A DNA stretch of 64,000 bases, taken from NCBI GenBank assembly GCA_018333525.1, contig JAGXTF010000090.1, positions 1 to 64,000 on the forward strand. The letters are read 5' to 3'. The notes beneath the pieces were generated by a model. It was not told the DNA's origin and searched no databases. It saw only the letters and a list, made by a program, of their open reading frames with translations. Below are positions 47,101-54,804 of the stretch, one piece after another; the stretch's first letter is position 1; the number at the start of each line of letters is the position of its first letter. The position numbers and the translations under genes are program-made. This DNA comes from Bacteroidota bacterium (lineage in GTDB: Bacteria > Bacteroidota > Bacteroidia > NS11-12g > UBA955).

Positions 47101-47412
47101 AATCATGGCATAGCGGTCATCATTGAGTTTTTTAAATTCTGTAACCCCATCAGGCCAGATGGCTTTTTTTTCATTTTCCCGATAAAAAGTAATGCGATTT
47201 CCATCCCATAATTTAATACAAGTGGCATAATTCTCATCATAACCCTTGGAGAATTGCAGATACTTGCATGGCTCTATTTGTTTGCCATTTTCATCAATCA
47301 AACCCCATAAACTTTCCTTGCGAACCGGATATAAATTTTTGGCATTGGTCTGGCCGCTTAGCATTTCGCATAAAAGAAAAACAAATAAAAAAGCAAAACT
47401 CCTGACCATCAT
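44137..47412 (-). CDS. Exported WG-repeat protein
   Basis: A 1091-residue protein with a signal peptide (SFAFLFVFLLCEMLSGQ) and many degenerate WG repeats: units with WGLIDENGKQIEP, NGLMNRDGNSI, YGYLDSSMQLKIPMEYESI and WGIIDTSISWIKAP. WG repeats form beta-rich solenoid-like or propeller-like structures of unknown role, common in Bacteroidota. No sorting domain or barrel is visible at the C-terminus. Two adjacent ATGs (47412, 47409) are possible starts. The ZU5-like lipoprotein gene lies 24 bases upstream on the same strand, so they are probably expressed together. Confidence 0.82.
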   Translation of the reverse strand: MMVRSFAFLFVFLLCEMLSGQTNAKNLYPVRKESLWGLIDENGKQIEPCKYLQFSKGYDENYATCIKLWDGNRITFYRENEKKAIWPDGVTEFKKLNDDRYAMIKNGKFFLSDPAGKTITNRAFDYIRKSQIPNIFEFNVNGENGLMNRDGNSIIRLKLVPVFYCNSQYFYTRNKSGIQIYNRFGNPIASDSFVSVSPAGFGSSNFIGYYKSGVGRMMDSTGNTYFKFPKGYQFRMLGENFLYVFGKGKDRIYDLQQNNFLAMTPNFVRESPNPEYLIFDYEKYSILYSRNMDSVNMPKYKSVNGIGNGMVVQNMEGRYGYLDSSMQLKIPMEYESISLLEERFLQLKKPAALFGVYNLTYNQIETPFQYTHFIMGADYLKAYNGNTLDVYDIENNSLVNKMSFSGVVSKAVSQRNNPWDATSVRNTTNRRNIRAGSLQWRYTENKQGKKVMLLSLDSLGFVQDTMVPAYFDSVAITTSSFSAVMKKTLIPLKPNKSGKISYREIQQFYLLRHSDYSVLDSALDYISGNDLRNNFATIRVIKSNGKYCLVQRDSFRLTEEFDYITAFKSGARRAVLGNWSNNREDYNLFEGISNKYRGSISGAWYILNASGNVMPIEGLDGKGASYLSEFYLGQSVGSGVWAFVTDTLGKMVFPGNFQSIQQITTTGNTPLYLCLNKTTGTFLFHPDASLNKTARCETARKFGDHIQIQANNKMYLLQSPRPDDAVIIHGRVLPIHFNRTFIKEKKFWIPTDGNLLPVADKKFESVFPFNSTRTIAKANGKWGIIDTSISWIKAPTLGGNCGPVFYSSFIQQQNEHAVFIGLDGVKIPLPGDKFFAIEELSPGYFLYQKMKDYFIADRSGKTVISYLQEQPEKIFPYAVLKMKGESVMMDLRNGRLTKLESTTDIRDIKEHKYMARELHSNRLAFSAIQKEISHSETDIQPVLWKGGEVSRKEHLSLHQMGFVPVKSGDAFSLNFMDGSKSALPILQTITYADSEYILVRNLKGKSGIISKKGMWMLPPVYSSVQKLPFDLFSIEQSENLKFYFGDGSPIPGDWKNYELSDELVFLYNGPEMAVYNLNQRKIIWSTNPITE

Positions 47413-47436
47413 TTGAAATAAAAGGCTGACAGCTGG

Positions 47437-48771
47437 TTATAATTTTCCCAATTCGGAATCGAGATTGCCACTTATTTTTTGGAAAATCAATTTTATTTTT
47501 CCGCCTTTACTTTGCCTCATCTCTTTTATGGATTCAGCGCTGGCCTTTGCCAGGACTCCACTTGCAGTTACAGTAATAATTCCATCAATAATGGCAGGTT
47601 TAATTTTCATATTCTGCAAATTGGTGTATTGCATCACATTTTTTTTCTTTTCTGTTACCACATACAAGCTTTGGTTTTGACCCAACGGTTTGTGTTCCAG
47701 CATGGCTTGTGGAATAAAATCTTTGGCAGATGGATCTCCGTAAAACCTGTCGCAATTGTAAATTCCCATTTTGGTAACCGAAAATTTATTGTAGAGTTTT
47801 TCGCTCTCCTTTTCTGCAGCTGCTACTTCTTCCTTGTTTTTTCTACGGGCTTCCACCTTGGAAATCATCTTTTGAAATTTTGCACGTGCATTTTTTAAAT
47901 CATTACCGGATAATGCAGGTGTAACAACGGTGGTAAATGTTCCTCCTGCAGTTTGAATCTCCAGATCGTAATTAAAATTGGTACCACTTGATTTTTTCAA
48001 TTTCGTATTGGTCCATTCCTGATCGAACACCCATTTGTTTTTTTCCGGATCCTGAGAGGGATTGCTGCCAGCAAATTGCCACATAATGCTGTTATAATCT
48101 GTAAGCTCCGGATATTCAATGGCGTCAAATTCCAGATCTAAAACCATTTTTTGAGGATTATACGCAACCGGCACAGCAATTTTATTGGAATTCGAGTTGG
48201 AATTACCATCCCGGAGGTTCATCGATTCGGCTTTTTCCCCGATATTCTCTGCTGTTGCCAATGTATCCCGTTGCGCTATAGATTCCCATTGACCTTTTGT
48301 TTCATTAAAGAACCAGAGTTGAAAAGATTTATCGGCATCACTGCTCGGTTGATACACTTCAATACTTTTTCCACTCACAGGTTGTAATACATTGGCGCCA
48401 TCGCTTGCCTGTATCTGAAACATACCATCACTTATAAATTGTCCCGTTTCTCCCTGATTATTCGCCTGCATGGGAATTCCACTTGCAATAATTTCCCTGG
48501 ATCCGCGATAGGTTGTAAAATGCAATTTTGCATTTACGCTTTCTCCTTTGTTGTTTACAAATGCACCTTCGGGCACCAAAATTTTACTTCCATCTTTACT
48601 GGTAAAAATGCCTCCCTTGCTGCTTACTTCAAATTCTTCAGATTTTGGCGCCTGTGCCGCCAGACGTTTATCGATTTGATATTTGGCAATTCCTTTGTTT
48701 TCTGCTTTTTCGGCAGAGTTACAGGCGATAAAACAACAAGTTGTTAAAAATAATATGTATGTGTATTTCAT
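47437..48771 (-). CDS. Lipoprotein with ZU5-like N-terminal region
   Basis: A 444-residue lipoprotein when started at the ATG at 48771 (MKYTYILFLTTCCFIACNS, lipidated cysteine near residue 17). The track's start adds 16 residues. After a linker, GGIFTSKDGSKILVPEGAFVNNKGESV resembles the ZU5-like beta domain often found in Bacteroidota surface lipoproteins. The rest is not recognised; a lysine-rich helix (FQKMISKVEARRKNKEEVAAAEKESEKLYNKF) lies near residues 310-345. It precedes the WG-repeat gene by 24 bases. Function unknown; periplasmic or outer-membrane location inferred. Confidence 0.75.
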   Translation of the reverse strand: MKYTYILFLTTCCFIACNSAEKAENKGIAKYQIDKRLAAQAPKSEEFEVSSKGGIFTSKDGSKILVPEGAFVNNKGESVNAKLHFTTYRGSREIIASGIPMQANNQGETGQFISDGMFQIQASDGANVLQPVSGKSIEVYQPSSDADKSFQLWFFNETKGQWESIAQRDTLATAENIGEKAESMNLRDGNSNSNSNKIAVPVAYNPQKMVLDLEFDAIEYPELTDYNSIMWQFAGSNPSQDPEKNKWVFDQEWTNTKLKKSSGTNFNYDLEIQTAGGTFTTVVTPALSGNDLKNARAKFQKMISKVEARRKNKEEVAAAEKESEKLYNKFSVTKMGIYNCDRFYGDPSAKDFIPQAMLEHKPLGQNQSLYVVTEKKKNVMQYTNLQNMKIKPAIIDGIITVTASGVLAKASAESIKEMRQSKGGKIKLIFQKISGNLDSELGKL

Positions 48772-48817
48772 GGCTTTGGATATCAAACGTATGAGTTCCC
48801 AAAAAATTACAGGGAAC

Positions 48818-48851
48818 AAAAAAAAGCCCGGAAATTTCCGGGCTTTTTTTT
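48818..48851 (-). terminator. Rho-independent terminator of gap
   Basis: A perfect 34-base palindrome: eight A, GCCCGGAAA, then its complement and eight T. It lies 12 bases past the gap stop. The symmetry means it could also stop transcription from the other side, insulating gap from the lipoprotein gene that follows on the same strand. Confidence 0.95.
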
Positions 48852-48862
48852 GTTAATTTCAA

Positions 48863-49864
48863 TTATTTGATCAAACCTGCGAAGTGTTTGACAGTTCTCA
48901 CCAGTTGGCTCACGTAACTCATTTCATTGTCGTACCAGCTCACAACCTTTACCAGTTGAGTATCTCCCGCAGTTACTACTTTGGTTTGTGTGGCATCAAA
49001 CAAAGATCCGAAATGCATACCGATAATGTCTGAGCTCACAATTTCATCTTCTGTATAGCCAAAACTTTCATTGGTTGCTGCCTTCATGGCTGCGTTGATT
49101 TCTTCAGTAGTGGTTTTCTTTCCCAGAACTACGGTGAGTTCAGTTAAAGAACCGGTGATAGTTGGAACACGTTGTGCGCCTCCATCCAATTTGCCTTTCA
49201 ATTCAGGCAATACCAAACCAATTGCTTTGGCAGCACCGGTGCTGTTTGGAATAATATTTTGCGCCGCAGCTCTTGCTCTTCTCAAATCACCCTTTGGGTG
49301 TGGAGCATCAAGCGTGTTCTGATCATTGGTATACGCGTGAATGGTGGTCATGCTTCCCGCCAGAATTCCATATGTATCCTGCAGCACTTTTGCCATAGGA
49401 GCGAGGCAGTTTGTAGTGCAGCTTGCGCAACTGATAATGGTTTCACTGCCATCCAAAATTTGATGGTTCACATTGAAAACCACTGTTTTTAAATCTCCGG
49501 TAGCTGGGGCGGATATTACCACACGTTTTGCTCCGGCGGTAATGTGGGCCGCTGCCTTGTCCTTATCAGTGAAAAATCCGGTGCTCTCTATTACCACATC
49601 TACGTCGTGGCTTCCCCAGGGAATTTGGGCAGGGTCTTTCTGCGCATAAATTTTAACTTCTCGTCCGTTTACTATTATAGAATTCTCGGTCGCTGTAACT
49701 TCAGCATGAAACCTGCCCTGAGCGCTGTCGTATTTTAATAAATGGGCAAGAACTGCCGGGCTCGTTAAGTCGTTTATCGCGACAACATCGATACCTTCCA
49801 TGTGGTGGATCTGGCGGAAAACCAGACGGCCAATTCGGCCAAATCCGTTAATTGCTACTTTCAT
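48863..49864 (-). CDS. gap: Glyceraldehyde-3-phosphate dehydrogenase, type I
   Basis: A 333-residue GAPDH, the NAD-linked glycolytic enzyme. The N-terminal cofactor site is [16 protein letters not shown], the catalytic cysteine is in [17 protein letters not shown] (near residue 150), and [23 protein letters not shown] and [16 protein letters not shown] are family blocks. It has its own strong promoter and a clean terminator, so it is monocistronic. Confidence 0.96.
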   Translation of the reverse strand: MKVAINGFGRIGRLVFRQIHHMEGIDVVAINDLTSPAVLAHLLKYDSAQGRFHAEVTATENSIIVNGREVKIYAQKDPAQIPWGSHDVDVVIESTGFFTDKDKAAAHITAGAKRVVISAPATGDLKTVVFNVNHQILDGSETIISCASCTTNCLAPMAKVLQDTYGILAGSMTTIHAYTNDQNTLDAPHPKGDLRRARAAAQNIIPNSTGAAKAIGLVLPELKGKLDGGAQRVPTITGSLTELTVVLGKKTTTEEINAAMKAATNESFGYTEDEIVSSDIIGMHFGSLFDATQTKVVTAGDTQLVKVVSWYDNEMSYVSQLVRTVKHFAGLIK

Positions 49865-49896
49865 TGTTGATGTTTAAGAGGTTCTTAAATTGGCCG

Positions 49897-49927
49897 CAAA
49901 AGTACAAAATTTGTTGGGGGTGTACAA
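49897..49927 (-). promoter_or_regulatory. Bacteroidota-type promoter TTG-N20-TACTTTTG of gap
   Basis: Read leftward: TTG, 20 bases, TACTTTTG, then GC. The box ends 32 bases before the gap ATG. Together with the terminator it defines a single-gene transcription unit. Confidence 0.65.
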
Positions 49928-49938
49928 CCCAACCTCCC

Positions 49939-52230
49939 TTAAATAAACCAGACGCCCTGAAGTTGAAAACTCCTTGGAGGGCGCAGGTCTGCCGGCCGAT
50001 TCATATAAAGTGAATTGAACAGATTCAGGATCTGGAAATTCATCTTCCAGTTTTTATTGAAATTCCAACCCATGCGTATATCTGTTACCAATACGTGATC
50101 CAGCGTTTTAAATGCCCGCTCAATATCCGGAATAACAGTATTCAGCGGAAATGCAATAAACGCCTTGTCATAATTTAACAATGCAGAATTATACCGCACA
50201 CTCCATCCAAATTCCAAATGCTTGTAATTGCATTGCAAATCCCAGCGGAACAAATGCTTATAGCGGTATTTGAGATAGTTGTTATTCTGTGCCCGTGTAT
50301 TTTCAAAACTCAACTTATTCCCGGTGCTATCTGTAGCAAAAACAACAGCTACTGCTGTATTTATCGGGGAAGTATAGGTATACCCGGTTAATAGCACCAA
50401 CCTGGTAATCCCGATTTTTCCCTCGGCCGTAATTTCGGCTTCAATTCCACGTATTCTGGCCTTGGGCGTATTTACACTTTTAAATCCTGCTCCAAACAAT
50501 GGAGGAGCAATTGGCCCCCATTGGGCAAATGTAAATTCCATCAGATTTTTATAATCCATCTGGAAGGCGGCTAAATCTGCAAAACCTTTAAACCTGCCTA
50601 TCCGAATGCCTTGTTTGATGCCAATTTCCGCATTGCTGCCTGTTTCAGGCAATAAATTTGGATTGGGGTAAATACTTACACTTCCTGCGGTAGTGCTTAT
50701 AAATGCTTCTGCCATGCTCGGAAATCGGTATCCTTGTCCCCAGCTTGCTCTTAACATGGTGTATTTCGCCAGTGTATATCCCGCACCGGCTCTGAAAACC
50801 GGTCTGGTTTGCTCAAATTGATTCAGTTTATAATTCTCCAATCTGGCGCCTGCCTGAGCATGTAATCGATTTCTTTTGAAATCCAATTGCAGGTAAGCCG
50901 CCAGATTGCGACTTTTTTGTTTTCCATTGAACAATGGACTGTGCGTTTCTCCTTGCATCCAAATGCCACCGGTATAGAATTTTACCTGATGCCGGAATAA
51001 ATCTGTGCTTGCTTTATATTCCGTATAATACAAACTGCTGCCGTTGCTTTGGTTATTGCTGGTGTCCCCGTTGTCAATCCGGTTGTCTAAATATAATGCG
51101 CGATGCAACAATTGTTGCTTCCATTTTACGCCTTTGTATTCCAGAAATGGGTCTATGGCCAATTTACCCGATTTGGAATAATTATGTCCGCTGTCCAAAG
51201 GTTTATAACCCCGGCTAAAACTCTCCCAAAGCAAAAAAGAACCGCTTTCTCCTTTTTGACCACTTGCGGATAACCCGTAACACAGTCCCTTTAAATGTTT
51301 GTCAAAATGCTTCCATTTCAAGGTCATCCGCGCCCGGTTGTCAAATTCATTCATCCTGTAACCTTCATTCTTTAAACAGTTTGCGGAAGCAGTAAATGCA
51401 TTATTCCCAATTTTCTGAGACCAATATCCATTCAAACCATATGCTTTTTGTTGGCTGGTATTCCAATGCAGGCTGTCGTTGGCCGGATGATCAAAAAAAC
51501 CCGCAAAAGCCGAAACTTTGGCGCTGACCTTTTCTGTTGGTTCCGCACTACGGATATTTACGATGCCATTAAGGGCAGATGATCCATACAATACCGAACC
51601 GGCAGATTTTACAATTTCCACACTCCCCACATTTTCTACGGGCATAAAACTGAATTGTGCAGTTTGGGCATCCGCACTTAACATGGGTAAATCATCCACC
51701 AATACCATTACCCGACTGCCCGCACCATAACTCCATCCATTGCCATTTCGAATGTTGATCTGGTTATCTGCAATGCTCACACCCGGCACTTGTTCCAATG
51801 CATGGCTGATATCAGTTGTAATCTTATTCTCAATTAAGTAAGGTTTTAATATACTGATACTTACAAGGCTCTCTTTAAGTTTTGCTGCATATTTGGAGGT
51901 GCTAATTACAATCTGCTCCAATATTTTGTCATTCACTTTTACAATGAATACCAACCCAGAACCTACCGGAATTTCCGGTTTTAAAATACTATCCAGAGTA
52001 AAATAATTTTCACCTTCTACACGTATGCGATTTACGGGTTTATCCAATAAAAAAACATGAGTGCTGCTGTCTCTGGTTACCAGTACTTCCAGCCCAAATG
52101 GAGTCCAGGCCCTGAGTTTGATATCTTTTACCACAAAGTGGTCTTCTGTTTCTATGCGGATTTTGGTTTGGCCGTACACCTCACCTGAGAGTATAAAAAA
52201 AATCGCAGCAAAACCTTTAACCAATTGCAT
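49939..52230 (-). CDS. TonB-dependent outer-membrane receptor
   Basis: A 763-residue TonB-dependent receptor from the ATG at 52230, with signal peptide MQLVKGFAAIFFILSGEVYGQ. The track's start adds 40 unrelated residues. After a short N-terminal domain of about 100 residues, the plug follows (SHALEQVPGVSIADNQINIRNGNGWSYGAGSRVMVLVDDLPM, SVEIVKSAGSVLYGSSALNGIVNI) and then a 22-strand barrel with the usual AGAGYTLAKYTMLRASWGQGYRFPS block. It lacks the carboxypeptidase-like domain of SusC proteins and resembles vitamin B12 or siderophore receptors. No SusD or metal genes are beside it, so the substrate is unknown. Confidence 0.9.
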   Translation of the reverse strand: MQLVKGFAAIFFILSGEVYGQTKIRIETEDHFVVKDIKLRAWTPFGLEVLVTRDSSTHVFLLDKPVNRIRVEGENYFTLDSILKPEIPVGSGLVFIVKVNDKILEQIVISTSKYAAKLKESLVSISILKPYLIENKITTDISHALEQVPGVSIADNQINIRNGNGWSYGAGSRVMVLVDDLPMLSADAQTAQFSFMPVENVGSVEIVKSAGSVLYGSSALNGIVNIRSAEPTEKVSAKVSAFAGFFDHPANDSLHWNTSQQKAYGLNGYWSQKIGNNAFTASANCLKNEGYRMNEFDNRARMTLKWKHFDKHLKGLCYGLSASGQKGESGSFLLWESFSRGYKPLDSGHNYSKSGKLAIDPFLEYKGVKWKQQLLHRALYLDNRIDNGDTSNNQSNGSSLYYTEYKASTDLFRHQVKFYTGGIWMQGETHSPLFNGKQKSRNLAAYLQLDFKRNRLHAQAGARLENYKLNQFEQTRPVFRAGAGYTLAKYTMLRASWGQGYRFPSMAEAFISTTAGSVSIYPNPNLLPETGSNAEIGIKQGIRIGRFKGFADLAAFQMDYKNLMEFTFAQWGPIAPPLFGAGFKSVNTPKARIRGIEAEITAEGKIGITRLVLLTGYTYTSPINTAVAVVFATDSTGNKLSFENTRAQNNNYLKYRYKHLFRWDLQCNYKHLEFGWSVRYNSALLNYDKAFIAFPLNTVIPDIERAFKTLDHVLVTDIRMGWNFNKNWKMNFQILNLFNSLYMNRPADLRPPRSFQLQGVWFI

Positions 52231-52237
52231 TTGCTTG

Positions 52238-52245
52238 TAATTTTG
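52238..52245 (+). promoter_or_regulatory. Candidate -7 box TAATTTTG in the 25-base divergent gap
   Basis: TAATTTTG ends ten bases before the ATG of the small T9SS gene. The -33 region would fall inside the start of the TonB receptor gene, where only a TTTA is seen. The two divergent genes thus share promoter DNA. Confidence 0.45.
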
Positions 52246-52255
52246 TTGGTTTAAA

Positions 52256-52978
52256 ATGAATCGCAAGATAATTACATTGTTTGTTTTAACTGCGGCAATA
52301 TCTGCAGTAAAACTAAATGCCCAATGCACTCCGGATACGAACCTGACCAAACCGGGATATTCGCCGGATACATTGCAGCATGTTACCGCAAATGTGGCTT
52401 ATAGCCAATCTATCAGTGTATTAACCCCACATGATACAACGGTAAATTTTAACGGCAATTTGGTGTCTGCAAGAGTGGATTCCATTAAAGCCACAGATGT
52501 GAAAGGATTGCCTTCAGGTATCATTTATACCTGCCAACATCCGCGCTGTGTTTTTTTATGGGATACAGTACGATGCGTGGAACTTCATGGCACAACTTCG
52601 CAGGGTGGTGTATTTCCACTGAGAATTATGGTAACCTATTACGCCTTACTTGCCGGTACCTTTAAAGTTGCTCAAAAAGATTCTATCACGCGTTTTACGC
52701 TTATTGTAGACGGAGGCGTTAATTCATTGTTGGACCACACAAAACCCGGAGTCCATTTATATCCAAACCCCGCATCCGGAAAGGTTTATATTGCCAGCGG
52801 GTCACAATTAAATCCTGCTCTTATTAAAGTGTTTTCAATAAATGGGGTGGAACAATTTGTAAGCATAAAACAAGAAGGAAATTTGATGGTTTTGGATTTA
52901 AAAAACCTGGCTGAAGGAATTTATTTGGTGCAGACAGAACTTGGGGTGCAGCGTTTGGTTTTAGGAAAAAATGACTGA
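52256..52978 (+). CDS. Small T9SS-sorted secreted protein
   Basis: A 240-residue protein with a signal peptide (MNRKIITLFVLTAAISAVKLNAQ), a cysteine-containing beta domain of about 140 residues and a type A T9SS sorting domain (VHLYPNPASGKVYIAS ... LAEGIYLVQTELG). The centre is not recognised; four cysteines (YTCQHPRCVF, TVRCVEL and one near the N-terminus) could form disulfides. Divergent from the TonB receptor with only 25 bases between starts. It overlaps the next gene by eight bases. Confidence 0.8.
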   Translation: MNRKIITLFVLTAAISAVKLNAQCTPDTNLTKPGYSPDTLQHVTANVAYSQSISVLTPHDTTVNFNGNLVSARVDSIKATDVKGLPSGIIYTCQHPRCVFLWDTVRCVELHGTTSQGGVFPLRIMVTYYALLAGTFKVAQKDSITRFTLIVDGGVNSLLDHTKPGVHLYPNPASGKVYIASGSQLNPALIKVFSINGVEQFVSIKQEGNLMVLDLKNLAEGIYLVQTELGVQRLVLGKND

Positions 52979-53396
52979 AGTCTATATTAAAATTCCAAAA
53001 AGGAAAGCGGAATTACCTGCCATCATTGTAACATTCATTTTATGTTTTGTTGGTTGGGCATTTCATTTTGGATTCTTTTCCTGGAAAGGTGGATTTATAT
53101 GGATGCTTGCTACAATTCCCGCATTGGTTTTTGTTTATTTTAAACGAAGAGGAAATTATTTTGTTCAGGTTAACAAAGAGGGAATTTCATGGAGGCAAAG
53201 TATATTATCCAGATATATTTTTATACCTTGGAATTATATTCAGCGAGTAGATTATCTCGTGTTCGAAATCAATTTTATGATTCGGGAAACGGGTCAGGTA
53301 GTTTCTTTTCCAACCAGTGGAATTGATGAAGCGGAGGCCGAAAAAATCAAACAGGCAATTTCAGATGTTCTCGGGGAACAGGCTCGCAGTGTGTAA
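52971..53396 (+). CDS. Small membrane protein with PH-like C-terminal domain
   Basis: A 141-residue protein with two membrane helices (about residues 17-33 and 40-55) followed by a soluble beta domain of the bacterial PH/STM3941-like type (GNYFVQVNKEGISWRQS, IPWNYIQRVDYLVFEIN, ISDVLGEQ at the end). Function unknown. It overlaps the small T9SS gene by eight bases, so it is probably co-translated. Confidence 0.65.
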   Translation: MTEVYIKIPKRKAELPAIIVTFILCFVGWAFHFGFFSWKGGFIWMLATIPALVFVYFKRRGNYFVQVNKEGISWRQSILSRYIFIPWNYIQRVDYLVFEINFMIRETGQVVSFPTSGIDEAEAEKIKQAISDVLGEQARSV

Positions 53397-53407
53397 ATGC
53401 ACGAACA

Positions 53408-53440
53408 TTTTGCCGGGCGCCTTGCTTTGAACTAATTTTG
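53408..53440 (+). promoter_or_regulatory. Consensus Bacteroidota promoter TTTTG-N20-TAATTTTG of tyrS
   Basis: TTTTG at 53408-53412, exactly 20 bases, then TAATTTTG at 53433-53440, followed by CCGTTTT and the ATG at 53448. This is the best promoter match in the window. Confidence 0.75.
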
Positions 53441-53447
53441 CCGTTTT

Positions 53448-54746
53448 ATGGCTTTTCAACCTGAATTTAATTATATCGAAGAACTCAAGTGGCGTGGGTT
53501 GTTGCATGACATGATGCCCGGTACCGAAGAACTGTTGCAATCGCAAATGGTAACCGGTTATGCGGGTTTTGATCCAACCGCAGATTCTCTTCATATTGGC
53601 AATATGGTGCCCATAATGTTGCTATTGCATTTGCAGCGTGCCGGACACAGACCCATTGCTTTGGTTGGTGGAGCTACAGGCATGGTTGGTGATCCCAGTG
53701 GAAAATCCGATGAAAGAAAATTTCTGGACCTGGATATTTTAAATCACAATTTGGAATGCCAGAAACAACAGTTGATGCGTTTTCTGAATTTTGAATCCGG
53801 AGAAAACAAAGCAATTATGGTCAATAATTACGATTGGTTTTCGAAATTCGGTTTTCTAGAATTTATCCGTGACGTTGGTAAGCATATCACCGTGAGCTAT
53901 ATGATGAGCAAAGATTCTGTGAAAAACAGGCTGGAATCAGGCGGTTTGTCATTTACCGAATTCACTTATCAGCTGGTTCAGGGCTATGATTTTCTGCATC
54001 TCTTTGAAAATTTTGGATGTAAAGTTCAGGTTGGTGGGAGCGATCAGTGGGGAAACATTACCACCGGAACAGAATTAATTCGACGTAAAGTGGGGGGAGA
54101 AGCCTTTGCCATTACTGCCCCGCTTATTACTAAATCTGATGGTACCAAATTCGGAAAGAGCGAAGGTGGAAATATCTGGCTGGATGGAAATAAGACAAAT
54201 CCTTATAAATTTTATCAGTTTTGGTTAAATATTAATGATGCAGATATTGTAAAATTTATCAAAATTTTCAGTCTGAAAAATCGCGAAGAATTGGACACAT
54301 TAATCGCACAACATACAGGCAATGAACACATGCGTTTGTTGCAAAAAAGCCTGGCAGAAGAGTTCACCACCAGGTTGCATGGAGAAAATGCCTTACAGCA
54401 GGCAATTAAAGCAACAAATGTGTTTTTCGGAAATGGAAATAGCGATGATTTAAAATCATTACAAGGGTCAACGCTCATGGATGCCATGGAGGGAATGGAC
54501 AAATTTGAAATGGATTCCAATAAATTGAATGAGGGGATTTCATTGTTAGACCTTTTGGCAGGTGAAACCTCAGTGTTTTCAAGCAAAGGTGAAGCCAGAA
54601 AAATGATACAGGCCAATGGTTTTAGCCTCAACAAACAAAAAATAAACGACCCGGCTACAGTAATTAATCCGGATTATTTATTGCAGGAAAAATATCTGAT
54701 TGCGCAAAAAGGGAAAACCAATTTTATGGTGATTGAAATTGTGTAA
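53448..54746 (+). CDS. tyrS: Tyrosyl-tRNA synthetase
   Basis: A 432-residue class I synthetase that charges tRNA-Tyr. The catalytic domain has the HIGH-type motif in GFDPTADSLHIGNMVP, the tyrosine-binding YQLVQGYDFLHLFENFGCKVQVGGSDQWGN block and the KMSKS-type loop TKSDGTKFGKSEGG. The C-terminal S4-like domain (about residue 350 on: EGISLLDLLAGE, EARKMIQANGFSLN) binds tRNA. Full length. Confidence 0.95.
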   Translation: MAFQPEFNYIEELKWRGLLHDMMPGTEELLQSQMVTGYAGFDPTADSLHIGNMVPIMLLLHLQRAGHRPIALVGGATGMVGDPSGKSDERKFLDLDILNHNLECQKQQLMRFLNFESGENKAIMVNNYDWFSKFGFLEFIRDVGKHITVSYMMSKDSVKNRLESGGLSFTEFTYQLVQGYDFLHLFENFGCKVQVGGSDQWGNITTGTELIRRKVGGEAFAITAPLITKSDGTKFGKSEGGNIWLDGNKTNPYKFYQFWLNINDADIVKFIKIFSLKNREELDTLIAQHTGNEHMRLLQKSLAEEFTTRLHGENALQQAIKATNVFFGNGNSDDLKSLQGSTLMDAMEGMDKFEMDSNKLNEGISLLDLLAGETSVFSSKGEARKMIQANGFSLNKQKINDPATVINPDYLLQEKYLIAQKGKTNFMVIEIV

Positions 54747-54778
54747 TTAAAACAGGAATATTGGTTGGTTTTTGATTT

Positions 54779-54804
54779 AATAACCCAAACAAATACAGGT
54801 TATT
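54779..54804 (+). terminator. Possible weak hairpin terminator between tyrS and the SIR2 gene
   Basis: A 7-bp stem AATAACC/GGTTATT with a 12-base loop follows tyrS and runs into TTTTATTA. The stem is AT-rich and overlaps the last codon of the convergent SIR2 gene. Confidence 0.3.
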
